This document shows positions 52,808 through 60,950 of a stretch of 64,000 bases of DNA, in pieces (within the stretch, counting starts at the first letter, position 1; every line of letters begins with the position of its first letter). The notes under the pieces were generated by a model that saw nothing but the letters and a program-made list of their open reading frames with translations, did no database searches and was not told where the DNA came from. Source of the stretch: Angelobacter sp036557225. GTDB taxonomy: Bacteria > Acidobacteriota > Terriglobia > Terriglobales > Acidobacteriaceae. The DNA lies in contig DATBHX010000080.1 of the NCBI GenBank assembly GCA_036557225.1, positions 55,627-119,626 of the forward strand. The letters are read 5' to 3'. Made by a program: the position numbers and the translations under genes.

Positions 52808-53203
52808 ATGAACGCGGAACTTCGTCTCTATTCAATCTTTGCTGTCGCGGCAGCCGGTCTGGTTCTTGGGGCCATGGCATGGGCGCGAAAGCGTCGCAAG
52901 ACCCCTGACCAGCGTGAGCAGGAGCGCCGCTTGCACATCAGCGAAATCGGCCGCATCACGGATGGCACGGTCATTGATGTTAGTGAGATGCAGAGTGACG
53001 GCTCCGACGAGTTGCAGTTGCTGATCTATCACTATGACGTTGCCGGCGTGAGCTATGAAGCCTCACAGGACGTGAGCTGCCTGCGCCACATGGTTGATCT
53101 GCACTCGTGCCGCTCCGGGCTGATGACCTCTATCAAATACGATCCCAGCAACCCCGGAAACTCCATTGTGATTGCGGAGAACTGGTCAGGATTGCGGAAC
53201 TGA
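52808..53203 (+). CDS. DUF3592-like small membrane protein
   Basis: A 131-residue protein with an N-terminal membrane helix (YSIFAVAAAGLVLGAMAWA) followed by a basic stretch (RKRRKTPDQREQERR). A soluble beta-rich domain comes next: GTVIDVSEM, LQLLIYHYDVAGVSYEASQDVS, then SIKYDPSNPGNSIVIAENWSG. The last block resembles DUF3592 proteins (VxYxPxNPxxs). No ribosome site is obvious. It stands alone, convergent with parB. Confidence 0.7.
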   Translation: MNAELRLYSIFAVAAAGLVLGAMAWARKRRKTPDQREQERRLHISEIGRITDGTVIDVSEMQSDGSDELQLLIYHYDVAGVSYEASQDVSCLRHMVDLHSCRSGLMTSIKYDPSNPGNSIVIAENWSGLRN

Positions 53204-53280
53204 TTTAATCCAGAAAAATTTTCAGCGAAGAAATCGATCAGCTTTGCGCTTCAAAACTATATTGATATATATCGATATAA

Positions 53281-54177
53281 TTAATTCGTTCCCAAGGCTT
53301 CCAGGATGCGGTCAAAATCGTCGAGTGATCCGTACTTCAGAATAATCTTGCCCTTGCCTTTGCGGTCCTGGATTTCCACCTTCACTCCTAAGGAACGCTC
53401 CAAGGTCCGTTGGGCTTCGCGGACATTGGGATCGAGCGCGACTGCGGTCTTTTGCTGTTTTTGATCTTCCGGCTCAGGTTTAAGGAGCTTTGCGACCAGC
53501 TCTTCAGTCTGGCGTACGGACAACTGCTTAGCGATCACTTCAAGGGCCGCTTTTTCGAGATGATCCGGAAACCCCACCAGGCCGAGCAAAACTTTTCCGT
53601 GGCCGAAACTGATGGCGCCGTTTTCTACGGCCGCTTGCAGAGATTCTGGAAGCTTGAGCAGACGGATGAAATTGGCGATGCTTGCGCGATCTTTGCCGGT
53701 TCTGGCGGCAATCTGCTCCTGAGTGAGACTGAATTCGCGGCTCAGGCGCTCAAAGGCGCGGGCTTGCTCCATTGGGTTCAGGTCTTCGCGCTGAAGATTT
53801 TCAATGATCGTGATCTCCATCGCCTGCTCATTGGAGATCTGCCGCACCACAGCCGGAACGGTTGATTTGCCGGCGCGTTTGGAAGCGAGCCAGCGTCTCT
53901 CGCCAGCAACCAACTGAAAGCGCCCATTGGCGGAAGGGCGCAACACGACCGGCTGCACCACACCACTGGCGCGAATTGATTCTGCCAGCTCCGCCAATGA
54001 CACTTCATTGATCTGTCGCCTGGTCTGATAAGGATTGGGATCAATCAGATCAACAGAAATCTCCTGAGCGGCAGCAGATGGTTGGGGTGCGGGCATCGCG
54101 ATTGGGGTTGGAGCGGGCCTGCTTGGAAGCAGCGAATCCAGCCCACGGCCCAGGCCTTTGCGTTTGTCATTCATCAT
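53281..54177 (-). CDS. parB: Chromosome partitioning protein ParB (parS-binding CTPase)
   Basis: ParB binds parS, loads and slides as a CTP-dependent clamp, and with ParA segregates the replication origin. Of 298 residues, KGLGRGLDSLLPS at 7-19 is the ParA-interaction tail. The ParB/Srx domain has NPYQTRR (49-54) and the CTP-binding GERRW at 92-96, with IENLQREDLNPMEQARAF. The HTH region (LTQEQIAARTGKDRASIANFIRLLKLP) follows and a C-terminal dimerisation domain ends it. Its start overlaps the parA stop by 4 nt. An AT-rich TATCGATA/TATCAATA hairpin lies just past the stop. Confidence 0.95.
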   Translation of the reverse strand: MMNDKRKGLGRGLDSLLPSRPAPTPIAMPAPQPSAAAQEISVDLIDPNPYQTRRQINEVSLAELAESIRASGVVQPVVLRPSANGRFQLVAGERRWLASKRAGKSTVPAVVRQISNEQAMEITIIENLQREDLNPMEQARAFERLSREFSLTQEQIAARTGKDRASIANFIRLLKLPESLQAAVENGAISFGHGKVLLGLVGFPDHLEKAALEVIAKQLSVRQTEELVAKLLKPEPEDQKQQKTAVALDPNVREAQRTLERSLGVKVEIQDRKGKGKIILKYGSLDDFDRILEALGTN

Positions 54178-55022
54178 GATTCGTTTACTCGTTTTAGTTG
54201 GGTAAGGTCTTCGGATGTCGTTTCCGCAATCTCAGCTGCTGGTTGAGAGCCGGCTTTTGCTTGTCTCCGATCCATCAATTCTTTAGCCAGGCGAATGTAG
54301 CTCTCAGCGCCACGTGAACGGACGTCATGCAGGAGCACTGGCTTGCCATAGCTTGGAGCCTCGGCCAGCCGGATGTTGCGCGGGATAATCGTGTCCAGCA
54401 GCTTGTCGCCGAAGTACTTCTTCAGCTCTGCAGTGACCTGTTGCGCGAGGATCGTGCGATCGTCATACATGGTGAGCACAACGCCTTCGATCTCCAAGCC
54501 AGGGTTGAAACTCTGGCGCAGCCGCTCGATGGTATCGAGCAGCTCGCTTACGCCTTCCAGAGCGAAGTATTCAGCCTGCATAGGTATTAGGACCGAATCT
54601 GCAGCCACGAGGGCGTTCAGGGTCAACAGATCGAGAGCGGGCGGGCAATCAAGCACAACGTAATCAAACTGATCGCGGATCGAGCCGAGGGCGTCGCGTA
54701 AGCGGTACTCACGCTGGTCGGCTGTAACCAGCTCGATATTGGCGCCAATCAGGTTCTTGTTCGACGGGATCAGGCTCAGGCCTTCCAGCTCTGATTTACG
54801 AATCGCCTGAGCTGCGGTGGCTTCCCGAAGCAGCAGGTGATAGGTGCTGATGCGATCAGGATCTCTGGCAACACCCAGGCCACCTGTGGAATTGGCTTGG
54901 GGATCGCAATCAACCAAGAGGGATTGCACTTCGGCAGCCGCGAAGGAGGCTGCCAGATTGATGGCGGTTGTGGTCTTACCCACGCCACCTTTCTGATTGG
55001 CAACTGCAATGACTCGTCCCAT
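54174..55022 (-). CDS. parA: Chromosome partitioning ATPase ParA/Soj
   Basis: ParA ATPase moves ParB-parS complexes over the nucleoid. ATG at 55022 gives MGRVIAVANQKGGVGKTT, with the deviant Walker A KGGVGKTT at residues 11-18; longer forms upstream have no family character. DCDPQANSTGGLGV, DYVVLDCPPALDLLTLNAL (Walker B) and PMQAEYFALEGVSELL are standard. The product has 282 residues. It is followed by parB with 4-nt overlap, and two parS sites lie 80-140 bp upstream of its start. Confidence 0.96.
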   Translation of the reverse strand: MGRVIAVANQKGGVGKTTTAINLAASFAAAEVQSLLVDCDPQANSTGGLGVARDPDRISTYHLLLREATAAQAIRKSELEGLSLIPSNKNLIGANIELVTADQREYRLRDALGSIRDQFDYVVLDCPPALDLLTLNALVAADSVLIPMQAEYFALEGVSELLDTIERLRQSFNPGLEIEGVVLTMYDDRTILAQQVTAELKKYFGDKLLDTIIPRNIRLAEAPSYGKPVLLHDVRSRGAESYIRLAKELMDRRQAKAGSQPAAEIAETTSEDLTQLKRVNES

Positions 55023-55103
55023 GGGGAGTAGGTTTAGGAGAAGCGCCGACTTCGAATGTAGCGAAGGGCGGACAAAAGCGCAACGCCGCAAAGTGCTGCA
55101 TTT

Positions 55104-55119
55104 TGTTCTACGTGGAACA
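55104..55119. promoter_or_regulatory. parS site 1 (ParB-binding)
   Basis: TGTTCTACGTGGAACA matches the bacterial parS consensus TGTTYCACGTGRAACA with one or two differences. It lies 82 bp upstream of parA. Autoregulation of parAB by ParB bound here is possible. Confidence 0.88.
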
Positions 55120-55144
55120 CGTTGTGGATTTCCCGCACGGCAGA

Positions 55145-55160
55145 TGTTCCACGTAGAACA
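55145..55160. promoter_or_regulatory. parS site 2 (ParB-binding)
   Basis: TGTTCCACGTAGAACA is the exact reverse complement of site 1, 41 bp away (about four helical turns). Confidence 0.88.
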
Positions 55161-55436
55161 TTCAAGTTTACTGCTTTGGTTCTATATACCCAGAATTCCC
55201 ACTTTTCTGTCAGAATGGAGCTTGACTGAAGCAATAGAGCTGTGAAAAACGCGCCCCTGACAGCGATACTTCCCACATTTATCAACTTGGCTCTAGGTAA
55301 CGCGAACTTAGACGAAAACTGTCATTGCAAGCACCGCGTGCTAGTAACCAACTTGATTACCCGGCGTAAAACATCCACTTATACCCGCTTTTCGGCAGAT
55401 TCTGAGCAGCAATTCGGTCAGATTTCTCTATATTGC
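55161..55436. other. Intergenic region between parS sites and rsmG, no gene seen
   Basis: Together with the parS segment this makes a gap of about 410 bp between parA and rsmG. It is AT-richer than its flanks. I looked for DnaA boxes (TTATNCACA) and found only poor matches, so no origin is claimed. Confidence 0.3.
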
Positions 55437-56066
55437 TCACAGCAAATCCACTTTTGGGCCCTTGATTCCCACTAACAAGATACGGGAGTGCCCGCCCGGA
55501 ACCCCAATTGGCTCCCTCCACTCCACTTCCCCTGCGAATCTGTGTGCTGCGGTAACTTGCGATTCCCCAATCATAAGGGCAATCTGACCCTTCTGCTCCA
55601 CTAAAGCCGCGGCAACCGGCAGCGCCTGTTCAAAGCTCTCAACCGCACGCATGGTGACCATGCTTGCTCTGTTCCGATAGCTCTCGGCTCTGCCGTTAAA
55701 AACCACAATGTTTCTTAGTTTCAGCGCAAGGATCACTTCCTTCAGGAATGTGGCTTTCTTCTGGTTCGACTCAATCAAAGTAACCTGCGCTTCCGGCAAC
55801 TGCATCGCAATCGGGACACCCGGAAAGCCCGCGCCGGATCCAAGGTCAATCAGAGTAGCCGGCGAATAGGACCGCAAGATTTCAGCCACGAAAAACGACT
55901 CGCCAAAATGCCGTGTAACTATCTCGCGCGGATCACGCACCGCCGTCAGGTTGATGCGGGCATTCCATTTCAGCAATAGATCGATGTATATCGATGTAAG
56001 TGCGAGCCGCTCCTGATCAAGCTTTGCGAAGGGTTGCAGCAGGCGATCGATTTCAAGCTTGTCCAC
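55437..56066 (-). CDS. rsmG: 16S rRNA (guanine527-N7)-methyltransferase
   Basis: RsmG (GidB) methylates N7 of G527 in 16S rRNA using SAM. The 209 residues show LLLKWNARINLTAVRDPREIVTRHF, the SAM-binding loop IDLGSGAGFPGVPIAM, VTLIESNQKKATFLKEV, and NGRAESY with the later MVTMRAVESF. It follows folK by 15 bp and precedes the parS-parA-parB region. In many bacteria mnmG-rsmG-parA-parB are adjacent; mnmG is not here. Confidence 0.94.
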   Translation of the reverse strand: MDKLEIDRLLQPFAKLDQERLALTSIYIDLLLKWNARINLTAVRDPREIVTRHFGESFFVAEILRSYSPATLIDLGSGAGFPGVPIAMQLPEAQVTLIESNQKKATFLKEVILALKLRNIVVFNGRAESYRNRASMVTMRAVESFEQALPVAAALVEQKGQIALMIGESQVTAAHRFAGEVEWREPIGVPGGHSRILLVGIKGPKVDLL

Positions 56067-56081
56067 GGTGCCAATCGTAAA

Positions 56082-56573
56082 TCAGCTGTAATGTTTGCGC
56101 ACGACGCCTGGTCCCGGCGGCAAAGCGCCGAGTAACTCGCGGACGCTGCGTTGGAGTAGCGGATGCTGTAGATCAGGGGCTATTTCCGCCAACGGCTCAA
56201 GCACAAACCGGCGCTGCTGCATGCCTGGATGAGGAATCGTCAATTCCGGGAGATCAAGCACTTGGTTGCCATAAAAAACAATATCGATGTCGATTGTCCT
56301 GGGGCCCTTTGGTTCGGTACGGCGCCTGCCCATGGCCTGTTCCACGGCCAGTATGGCAGCCAGCAATTGCTGCGGTTTCAGCTCGGTTTCAAGAGCTACA
56401 GCGCCGTTCAAAAACCAGGGCTGCTGTTGCTGAACCTCAACGGGCTCAGTCTCATACAGGCTTGAAACGGCCCGAACCGAGCCCAAGCGTTTTAGCCCGC
56501 GGATGGCCTCACGAATGTTCTCTGCCCGATCGCCAAGGTTTGAGCCCAGTGAGAGATAGGCAGTTATTTTCAC
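56082..56573 (-). CDS. folK: 2-amino-4-hydroxy-6-hydroxymethyldihydropteridine pyrophosphokinase
   Basis: FolK (HPPK) transfers pyrophosphate from ATP to 6-hydroxymethyl-dihydropterin in folate synthesis. GTG start at 56573 gives MKITAYLSLGSNLGDRAENI, the normal N-terminus. The substrate and ATP blocks follow: SSLYETEPVEVQQQQPWFLNGAV, RRRTEPKGPRTIDIDIVFYGN (the DxD metal pair) and IPHPGMQQRRFVLEPLAEI. 163 residues, normal length. First gene of a folK-rsmG unit on the minus strand. Confidence 0.95.
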   Translation of the reverse strand: MKITAYLSLGSNLGDRAENIREAIRGLKRLGSVRAVSSLYETEPVEVQQQQPWFLNGAVALETELKPQQLLAAILAVEQAMGRRRTEPKGPRTIDIDIVFYGNQVLDLPELTIPHPGMQQRRFVLEPLAEIAPDLQHPLLQRSVRELLGALPPGPGVVRKHYS

Positions 56574-56686
56574 GTCTGTTTCCTGCTTTGAGAGGCCATA
56601 GTCGAAAAGTGCAGCCCCCGGCTAAGCGACAGAATCGTTACGTTAGTTATGTGGCCTTCCGGTGTTAACTTGGATACCTTTACGGC

Positions 56687-57403
56687 ATGGCTTTGCAAGC
56701 ATTACTCCTCAGCCGCGACCCTGAAGTACATCGTACGCTACGGCGTGTACTCGACGCGGCGAACATTGACCTGGATCTTTCCAACAACCCAGATCAGGCG
56801 CGCGACATCCTGCTGCGACGCAAGTATGACGCGCTGCTGGTTGACTGCGACGACCTGCCGAACGGCCCCCTGGTATTGCGCGAGTTGCGGCAGGGCAAGT
56901 CCAACAAGAGTTGCATCGCTTTTGCGCTGGTCAATGGCAAGACGTCGATTCAACAGGCCTTCGAGATGGGCGCAAATTTTGTTCTGGACAAACCGATCTC
57001 TGTCGATCGGGCGACCCGAAGCGTCAAAGCGGCCCAGGGTCTCATCATGCGTGAACGCCGCCGCTATCATCGCCATTTGATCAAGGCCACAGGGGCAATT
57101 CTTGTTGACCAGGGAGCTGAGCTCCCACTGAACATTACCAACATCAGTCATGGCGGAATCTCGATTGAGTGCTCGCGCAAACTGGATGAAGGCGGCGCGG
57201 CTCGCGTACGCCTGCAACTGCCTGGCACCAAGCGCGCTCTCGACATCAAGGGTGAAATCGTCTGGTCGACTCCGGAAGGGCGCGCAGGAATACGCTTTCA
57301 GGTTCTTTCGGCGGACGCAAAACACGATCTGGATGCATGGCTGGAAAAGCGTGCTCTACCGCTTGGCCCCGGCGCGATGTTCATCAACGCCACCACGATC
57401 TGA
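56687..57403 (+). CDS. Receiver-like domain fused to a PilZ domain
   Basis: A 238-residue cytosolic protein. Residues 1-115 have the CheY-like pattern: LLLSRD (only one of the usual acidic pair), phosphoacceptor Asp53 in LLVDCDDLPNG, and Lys102 in FVLDKPIS. From 123 a PilZ domain begins with RRRYHRH (RxxxR) and continues NISHGGISIE (the D/NxSxxG motif), VRLQLPGTKRALDIKGEIVW and GIRFQVL. PilZ domains bind cyclic di-GMP. This would couple phosphorylation to c-di-GMP sensing, perhaps for motility or exopolysaccharide. No kinase is adjacent. It is convergent with lpxC. Confidence 0.82.
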   Translation: MALQALLLSRDPEVHRTLRRVLDAANIDLDLSNNPDQARDILLRRKYDALLVDCDDLPNGPLVLRELRQGKSNKSCIAFALVNGKTSIQQAFEMGANFVLDKPISVDRATRSVKAAQGLIMRERRRYHRHLIKATGAILVDQGAELPLNITNISHGGISIECSRKLDEGGAARVRLQLPGTKRALDIKGEIVWSTPEGRAGIRFQVLSADAKHDLDAWLEKRALPLGPGAMFINATTI

Positions 57404-57404
57404 T

Positions 57405-58313
57405 CTATAGCCCACGCGTGGTATGGGCTGGAGCCGCCTCATGTTCAGGCAGCTCCTGATCGTCATGGATTTCGGTTGTTTCCTGCCAGAGCGATCGATC
57501 TTTCAACAAGCGCGAAACCAGCGCCGTATGCATCGCATGGCCGGCACGGTCGGCAACAATGTGCCCGATGACTTGCCTGCCCAGCAAGGCCAGATCACCG
57601 ATCAGATCCAAAACCTTGTGACGCACAAACTCATCCGGGAAGCGCAGAGGACCGTTTCTGACGCCTGTCGCTGTAAGCACGATCACGTTTTCATCGGACG
57701 CACCGCGTATCAACCCCATATTCTTGAGCGCCTTCTCCTCACTGAGAAAGCCGAAGGTCCGTGCTGCAGCAAGCTCTTTCCGGTAGAGGTCCTGCGAGAG
57801 GTCAACCGCAAAAGACTGCTCGCCGATGGGTGGAGCAAAATTGATTTTGTAGGCGACTGTGTATCCGGGCGAGGGATAGGCGGCAATAAACTTGTTGCCT
57901 TCGCGCACCTCGATTTCACGCATGATGCGCAGATAGGTACGCTTCTTTCGCTGCCGTTTCAGGCCTGCACCCAGCACCATGTCGACGAACGGCTTGGCGC
58001 TGCCATCCAGAATGGGCAGTTCCAGATTGTTTAGCTCTACAACAGCATTATCTAATCCGATGCCGATGAAGGCAGAAAGCAGGTGTTCTGTGGTGGAAAT
58101 CAGGACGCCCTTCTTCTGCAGGCTGGTGGCATAACTGACGCGGGCAACGTTGCGGCCGATTGCCTCAATTTCAAAGCCATCCAGATCAACCCGGCGAAAT
58201 ACAATGCCTGTTCCCGCGGGAGCAGGCAAGATTCGGAGCGTGACCGGAGCTCCGCTATGCAACCCGACCCCGTGACACTCTACCGGAGTCCGAACTGTCT
58301 GTTCAAATGGCAA
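57405..58313 (-). CDS. lpxC: UDP-3-O-acyl-N-acetylglucosamine deacetylase
   Basis: LpxC is the zinc deacetylase that commits UDP-3-O-acyl-GlcNAc to lipid A, so the organism probably makes lipid A. The family N-terminus EQTVRTPVECHGVGLHSG starts at the TTG at 58313 (LPFEQTV), after a weak GGAAT. An ATG at 58376 gives a 21-residue extension with no family match and is the alternative. Zinc ligands: His77 in TTEHLLSAF, then His/Asp in HKVLDLIGDLALLG. The catalytic His is in DRAGHAMHTAL. About 302 residues. It stands alone. Confidence 0.92.
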   Translation of the reverse strand: MPFEQTVRTPVECHGVGLHSGAPVTLRILPAPAGTGIVFRRVDLDGFEIEAIGRNVARVSYATSLQKKGVLISTTEHLLSAFIGIGLDNAVVELNNLELPILDGSAKPFVDMVLGAGLKRQRKKRTYLRIMREIEVREGNKFIAAYPSPGYTVAYKINFAPPIGEQSFAVDLSQDLYRKELAAARTFGFLSEEKALKNMGLIRGASDENVIVLTATGVRNGPLRFPDEFVRHKVLDLIGDLALLGRQVIGHIVADRAGHAMHTALVSRLLKDRSLWQETTEIHDDQELPEHEAAPAHTTRGL

Positions 58314-58452
58314 GTTATTCCAGATAAACAGATTACACCGGAGCCGCTGGCTTTGTATGTGGTCAAAAAGCCACATATCCGTGGCTTTGCCCACCTGAAT
58401 CACCCTTGGCAACAAATCCAAACAAATGGAATCGCGAGAACTTTCAGAGAGA

Positions 58453-59253
58453 TTACTTAGGCTTTACCGGATTAATCCTGGCGACCTTAGGGTCGAAGAG
58501 TTCATCCGGGGGATGGGTGTTGTACGTTATATTCAAAATAATCGACTGAGAGATGGTTTCACCATTTCGTCTGGTCAATAAAATTCGCGGTGTATTGACT
58601 CCCTGAATCACTTTCCAGTTGCCGTAAATCGTGGCTTCCTCATCACGTTCACGGTAGCGCGGATCGCGCGTGCTGAAGCGCTTTTCCAGCGGAAGGTGAG
58701 TGTCAGGCGAAACCAGCAACGTCACAGACTCGTTCTGCGAGTTAATGATCGTGATCTTTTCCGCCATCTGTCCTTCGGAAAGACTTGGGCCTTCATCGAG
58801 TAACAGAACCCCAGGTTCACTCAACCACGAGCGCAACACGTTTTCCAGCGAATAGTGCCGGCGAATGAGATTCTGCTTGAGCCTCTCATCCTTGTTGGGA
58901 TCGAGCATCCGAATGCCTTTGTAGGTAATTTCGTAGGCATCGCCGCCGAGATAAAGCTGAACAATGTCGCGTTGCGGTGTGAGCTCGGTGCGTTCTTTGT
59001 CGGGCCACTTCCAGAATCGATAATACAGGCCCCAGCCGGTCAAGGTCTCATTGTGAAAACTGCCCGATCTTCCTTCTGAATACGAGTCCTGGACGTTTAA
59101 ATACGCCTGTCCACCGAGAGCTTCGATCATTTGATCGATTACATGCCGCGCTTTTTGCTGATTGCTCTGCTCGTTGCCCGCAGGTTTTTGCGCAGGTGTT
59201 TCCTGGCCAGCCACACTAGCCAGGCATATCAGAAGAAGTGCCAAAGTTTTCAT
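58453..59253 (-). CDS. Exported protein of unknown function (outer-membrane lipoprotein-sorting-like)
   Basis: A 266-residue protein with signal peptide (MKTLALLLICLASVAGQ), a polar Gln-rich linker (PAQKPAGNEQSNQQ) and HVIDQMIEALGGQAYLNVQDSY. That opening, then beta-type text (RTELTPQRDIVQLYLGGDAYEITYKG, EATIYGNWKVIQGVNTPRILLTRRNG), is reminiscent of LolA/LolB-type or DUF4292-like folds in exported acidobacterial proteins, but no family is certain. It ends PELFDPKVARINP-like and stands alone, upstream of lpxC on the same strand. Confidence 0.65.
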   Translation of the reverse strand: MKTLALLLICLASVAGQETPAQKPAGNEQSNQQKARHVIDQMIEALGGQAYLNVQDSYSEGRSGSFHNETLTGWGLYYRFWKWPDKERTELTPQRDIVQLYLGGDAYEITYKGIRMLDPNKDERLKQNLIRRHYSLENVLRSWLSEPGVLLLDEGPSLSEGQMAEKITIINSQNESVTLLVSPDTHLPLEKRFSTRDPRYRERDEEATIYGNWKVIQGVNTPRILLTRRNGETISQSIILNITYNTHPPDELFDPKVARINPVKPK

Positions 59254-59303
59254 GAGATCAATGTTCCTTAAGATGCAGGAATGGCCAGAGTAGCTGCCTG
59301 GCC

Positions 59304-60086
59304 TCAGCCCACCAGAACTGCGCCACCGTTTACGTTCATTATTTCACCTGTAATAAAACCGGCGTGGGGGGTACAAAGAAATAATACCGCCGCCGCGATT
59401 TCCTCCGGCTTTCCCACCCGGCCCAGAGGAATGGTAGCAAAAACCCGTTTGCTGACCTCCGGATCGTGCAGCGCGGGTGCTGCCATTTCTGTCTCTACCC
59501 ACCCTGGGGCAACGCAGTTCACATAAATTTTGTGCGGCGCCAGCTCGGTGGAAAGACCCTTTACCATGCTGATGATCGCGCCTTTGCTGGCCGCGTAATC
59601 GCAGTGGAAAGCCTCGCCTCGCTGGCCGGCGGTGGAGCTGATCAGGACCACATGTCCTCCGGAGCGCTGTTTTTTCATCTGCGCCACGCCGTATTTCACC
59701 AAGCCGAAGAGGCTGTCAACGTTGATGGCGAGCGTTGATCGCCATTGCTGATCGGTCAGCTGATCGATGGGCGTATCGTTGGGCGGCCAGACACCGTGAT
59801 TTCCCACGATGATGTCCAACTGATTAAATCGCTGAACGGCGGCATCAATCAGGGCGCGAGCTGCCTCGCTGGAATTGAGATCTGCTTTCACAGCCGCGCA
59901 GTACTGAGTTCCGCCCAACTCAGCCGCGAGCTTCTCGGCTTCCGTGGCGGCGCGCTGGCAGTTAAAGACGACCTTTGCGCCCGCCTGGATGAACATGCGC
60001 ACGATGGCCGCGCCGATCCCGCGCGAACCGCCGGTAACCACAGCAACACGACCTTCCAGCGATAGCACAACTCCCTTTTCAGGCAT
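59304..60086 (-). CDS. Short-chain dehydrogenase/reductase (FabG-like)
   Basis: ATG at 60086 gives MPEKGVVLSLEGRVAVVTGG; longer forms upstream are not family-like. 260 residues. NAD(P) loop TGGSRGIG at about residues 19-26, NHGVW in the NNAG position, catalytic Ser in VVLISSTAG, and Tyr-x-x-x-Lys as CDYAASKGAI. CVAPGWVETEM and the C-terminal INVNGGAVLVG follow. It resembles 3-oxoacyl-ACP reductases and related SDRs; the substrate is unknown. Next to the C26 gene. Confidence 0.9.
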   Translation of the reverse strand: MPEKGVVLSLEGRVAVVTGGSRGIGAAIVRMFIQAGAKVVFNCQRAATEAEKLAAELGGTQYCAAVKADLNSSEAARALIDAAVQRFNQLDIIVGNHGVWPPNDTPIDQLTDQQWRSTLAINVDSLFGLVKYGVAQMKKQRSGGHVVLISSTAGQRGEAFHCDYAASKGAIISMVKGLSTELAPHKIYVNCVAPGWVETEMAAPALHDPEVSKRVFATIPLGRVGKPEEIAAAVLFLCTPHAGFITGEIMNVNGGAVLVG

Positions 60087-60141
60087 GGAAATACGATACG
60101 GAACAGCTGTGCGACTGCGCAAGCCGATGAACACTTTATCT

Positions 60142-60897
60142 TCACTTGAGTTGAGGATGCCATTCTCTCGCGGCTTGCACCAATGCACGAAAAAGGTTGG
60201 CGGAGAGGACATCACGATCGAAGTCACGCTCCGGATGCCATTGCACTGCCATCACATAATGCCCTGGCTGTGTGCCCTCGATCGCCTCGATGATCTCATC
60301 TTCAGGACAGCGAGCTACCACACGCAGGCCATCACCCACGGTATCTGCAGATTGGTGATGGCTTGAGTTCACCGGCATGGTGCGCCCGCCGGATTCGCCG
60401 GCGGCTGATGCGAGCAGTGAATCTGGCGCGATTTTCACCGAGTGGGCTGTCTCAACCTTTGCGCCTGCGGCATGGTTGATCTGTGATTCAATGTGCTGGA
60501 CAAGAGTTCCGCTGCGCCAAACGTTCAGCGACTGCAATCCGTAACAGATGCCGAACACGGGCTTGCGCAGGTTGTAGGCATCCTGCAGAAGAAGCTCATC
60601 CGCGGCATCACGCGGCGGATCGGCCGCTGCAGTTTTTGCATGTCTTGGTGCGTCAAACTTCTGAGGATCAACATCTGCCTTGCTGCCGGGCAGCAGGATT
60701 GCCGAGCAGTGGGTGATCGCTTTGGCAATTTCTTCTGGCGAGCTGCCCAGAGGAATGACAACCGCCTGTCCGCCCGCCGCCTCTATCGCCTGCAGGTATG
60801 CCGGCAAAACCCGGTTGCTATACTCTGAGTCATAGGAGCACGGCTCAGGCATGGCAATTCGCGGCCGCTCAGTCCCGATCCTTCGATGTGAATTCAT
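60142..60897 (-). CDS. Class I glutamine amidotransferase-like hydrolase (peptidase C26)
   Basis: A 251-residue protein of the gamma-glutamyl-GABA hydrolase (PuuD)/C26 family. The nucleophile is Cys in VFGICYGLQSLNV, and the His/Glu pair is in MAVQWHPERDFD. RIAMPEPCSYDSEYSNRVLPAYLQAIEAAGG is the usual opening, and VNSSHHQSADTVGDGLRV is the shared mid-block. Members hydrolyse gamma-glutamyl compounds such as gamma-Glu-GABA. No putrescine genes are nearby, so the substrate is open. It is read 56 bp before the SDR gene on the same strand. Confidence 0.88.
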   Translation of the reverse strand: MNSHRRIGTERPRIAMPEPCSYDSEYSNRVLPAYLQAIEAAGGQAVVIPLGSSPEEIAKAITHCSAILLPGSKADVDPQKFDAPRHAKTAAADPPRDAADELLLQDAYNLRKPVFGICYGLQSLNVWRSGTLVQHIESQINHAAGAKVETAHSVKIAPDSLLASAAGESGGRTMPVNSSHHQSADTVGDGLRVVARCPEDEIIEAIEGTQPGHYVMAVQWHPERDFDRDVLSANLFRALVQAAREWHPQLK

Positions 60898-60950
60898 CTG
60901 AATTAGGCTGCTAAAACGCCCTCCTCATCCCACTTTTACTTCCCTGGTTC

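Noticed and set aside
55161..55436. A replication origin next to the parS sites
   Set aside because: No DnaA-box cluster matching TTATNCACA was found; only isolated poor matches.
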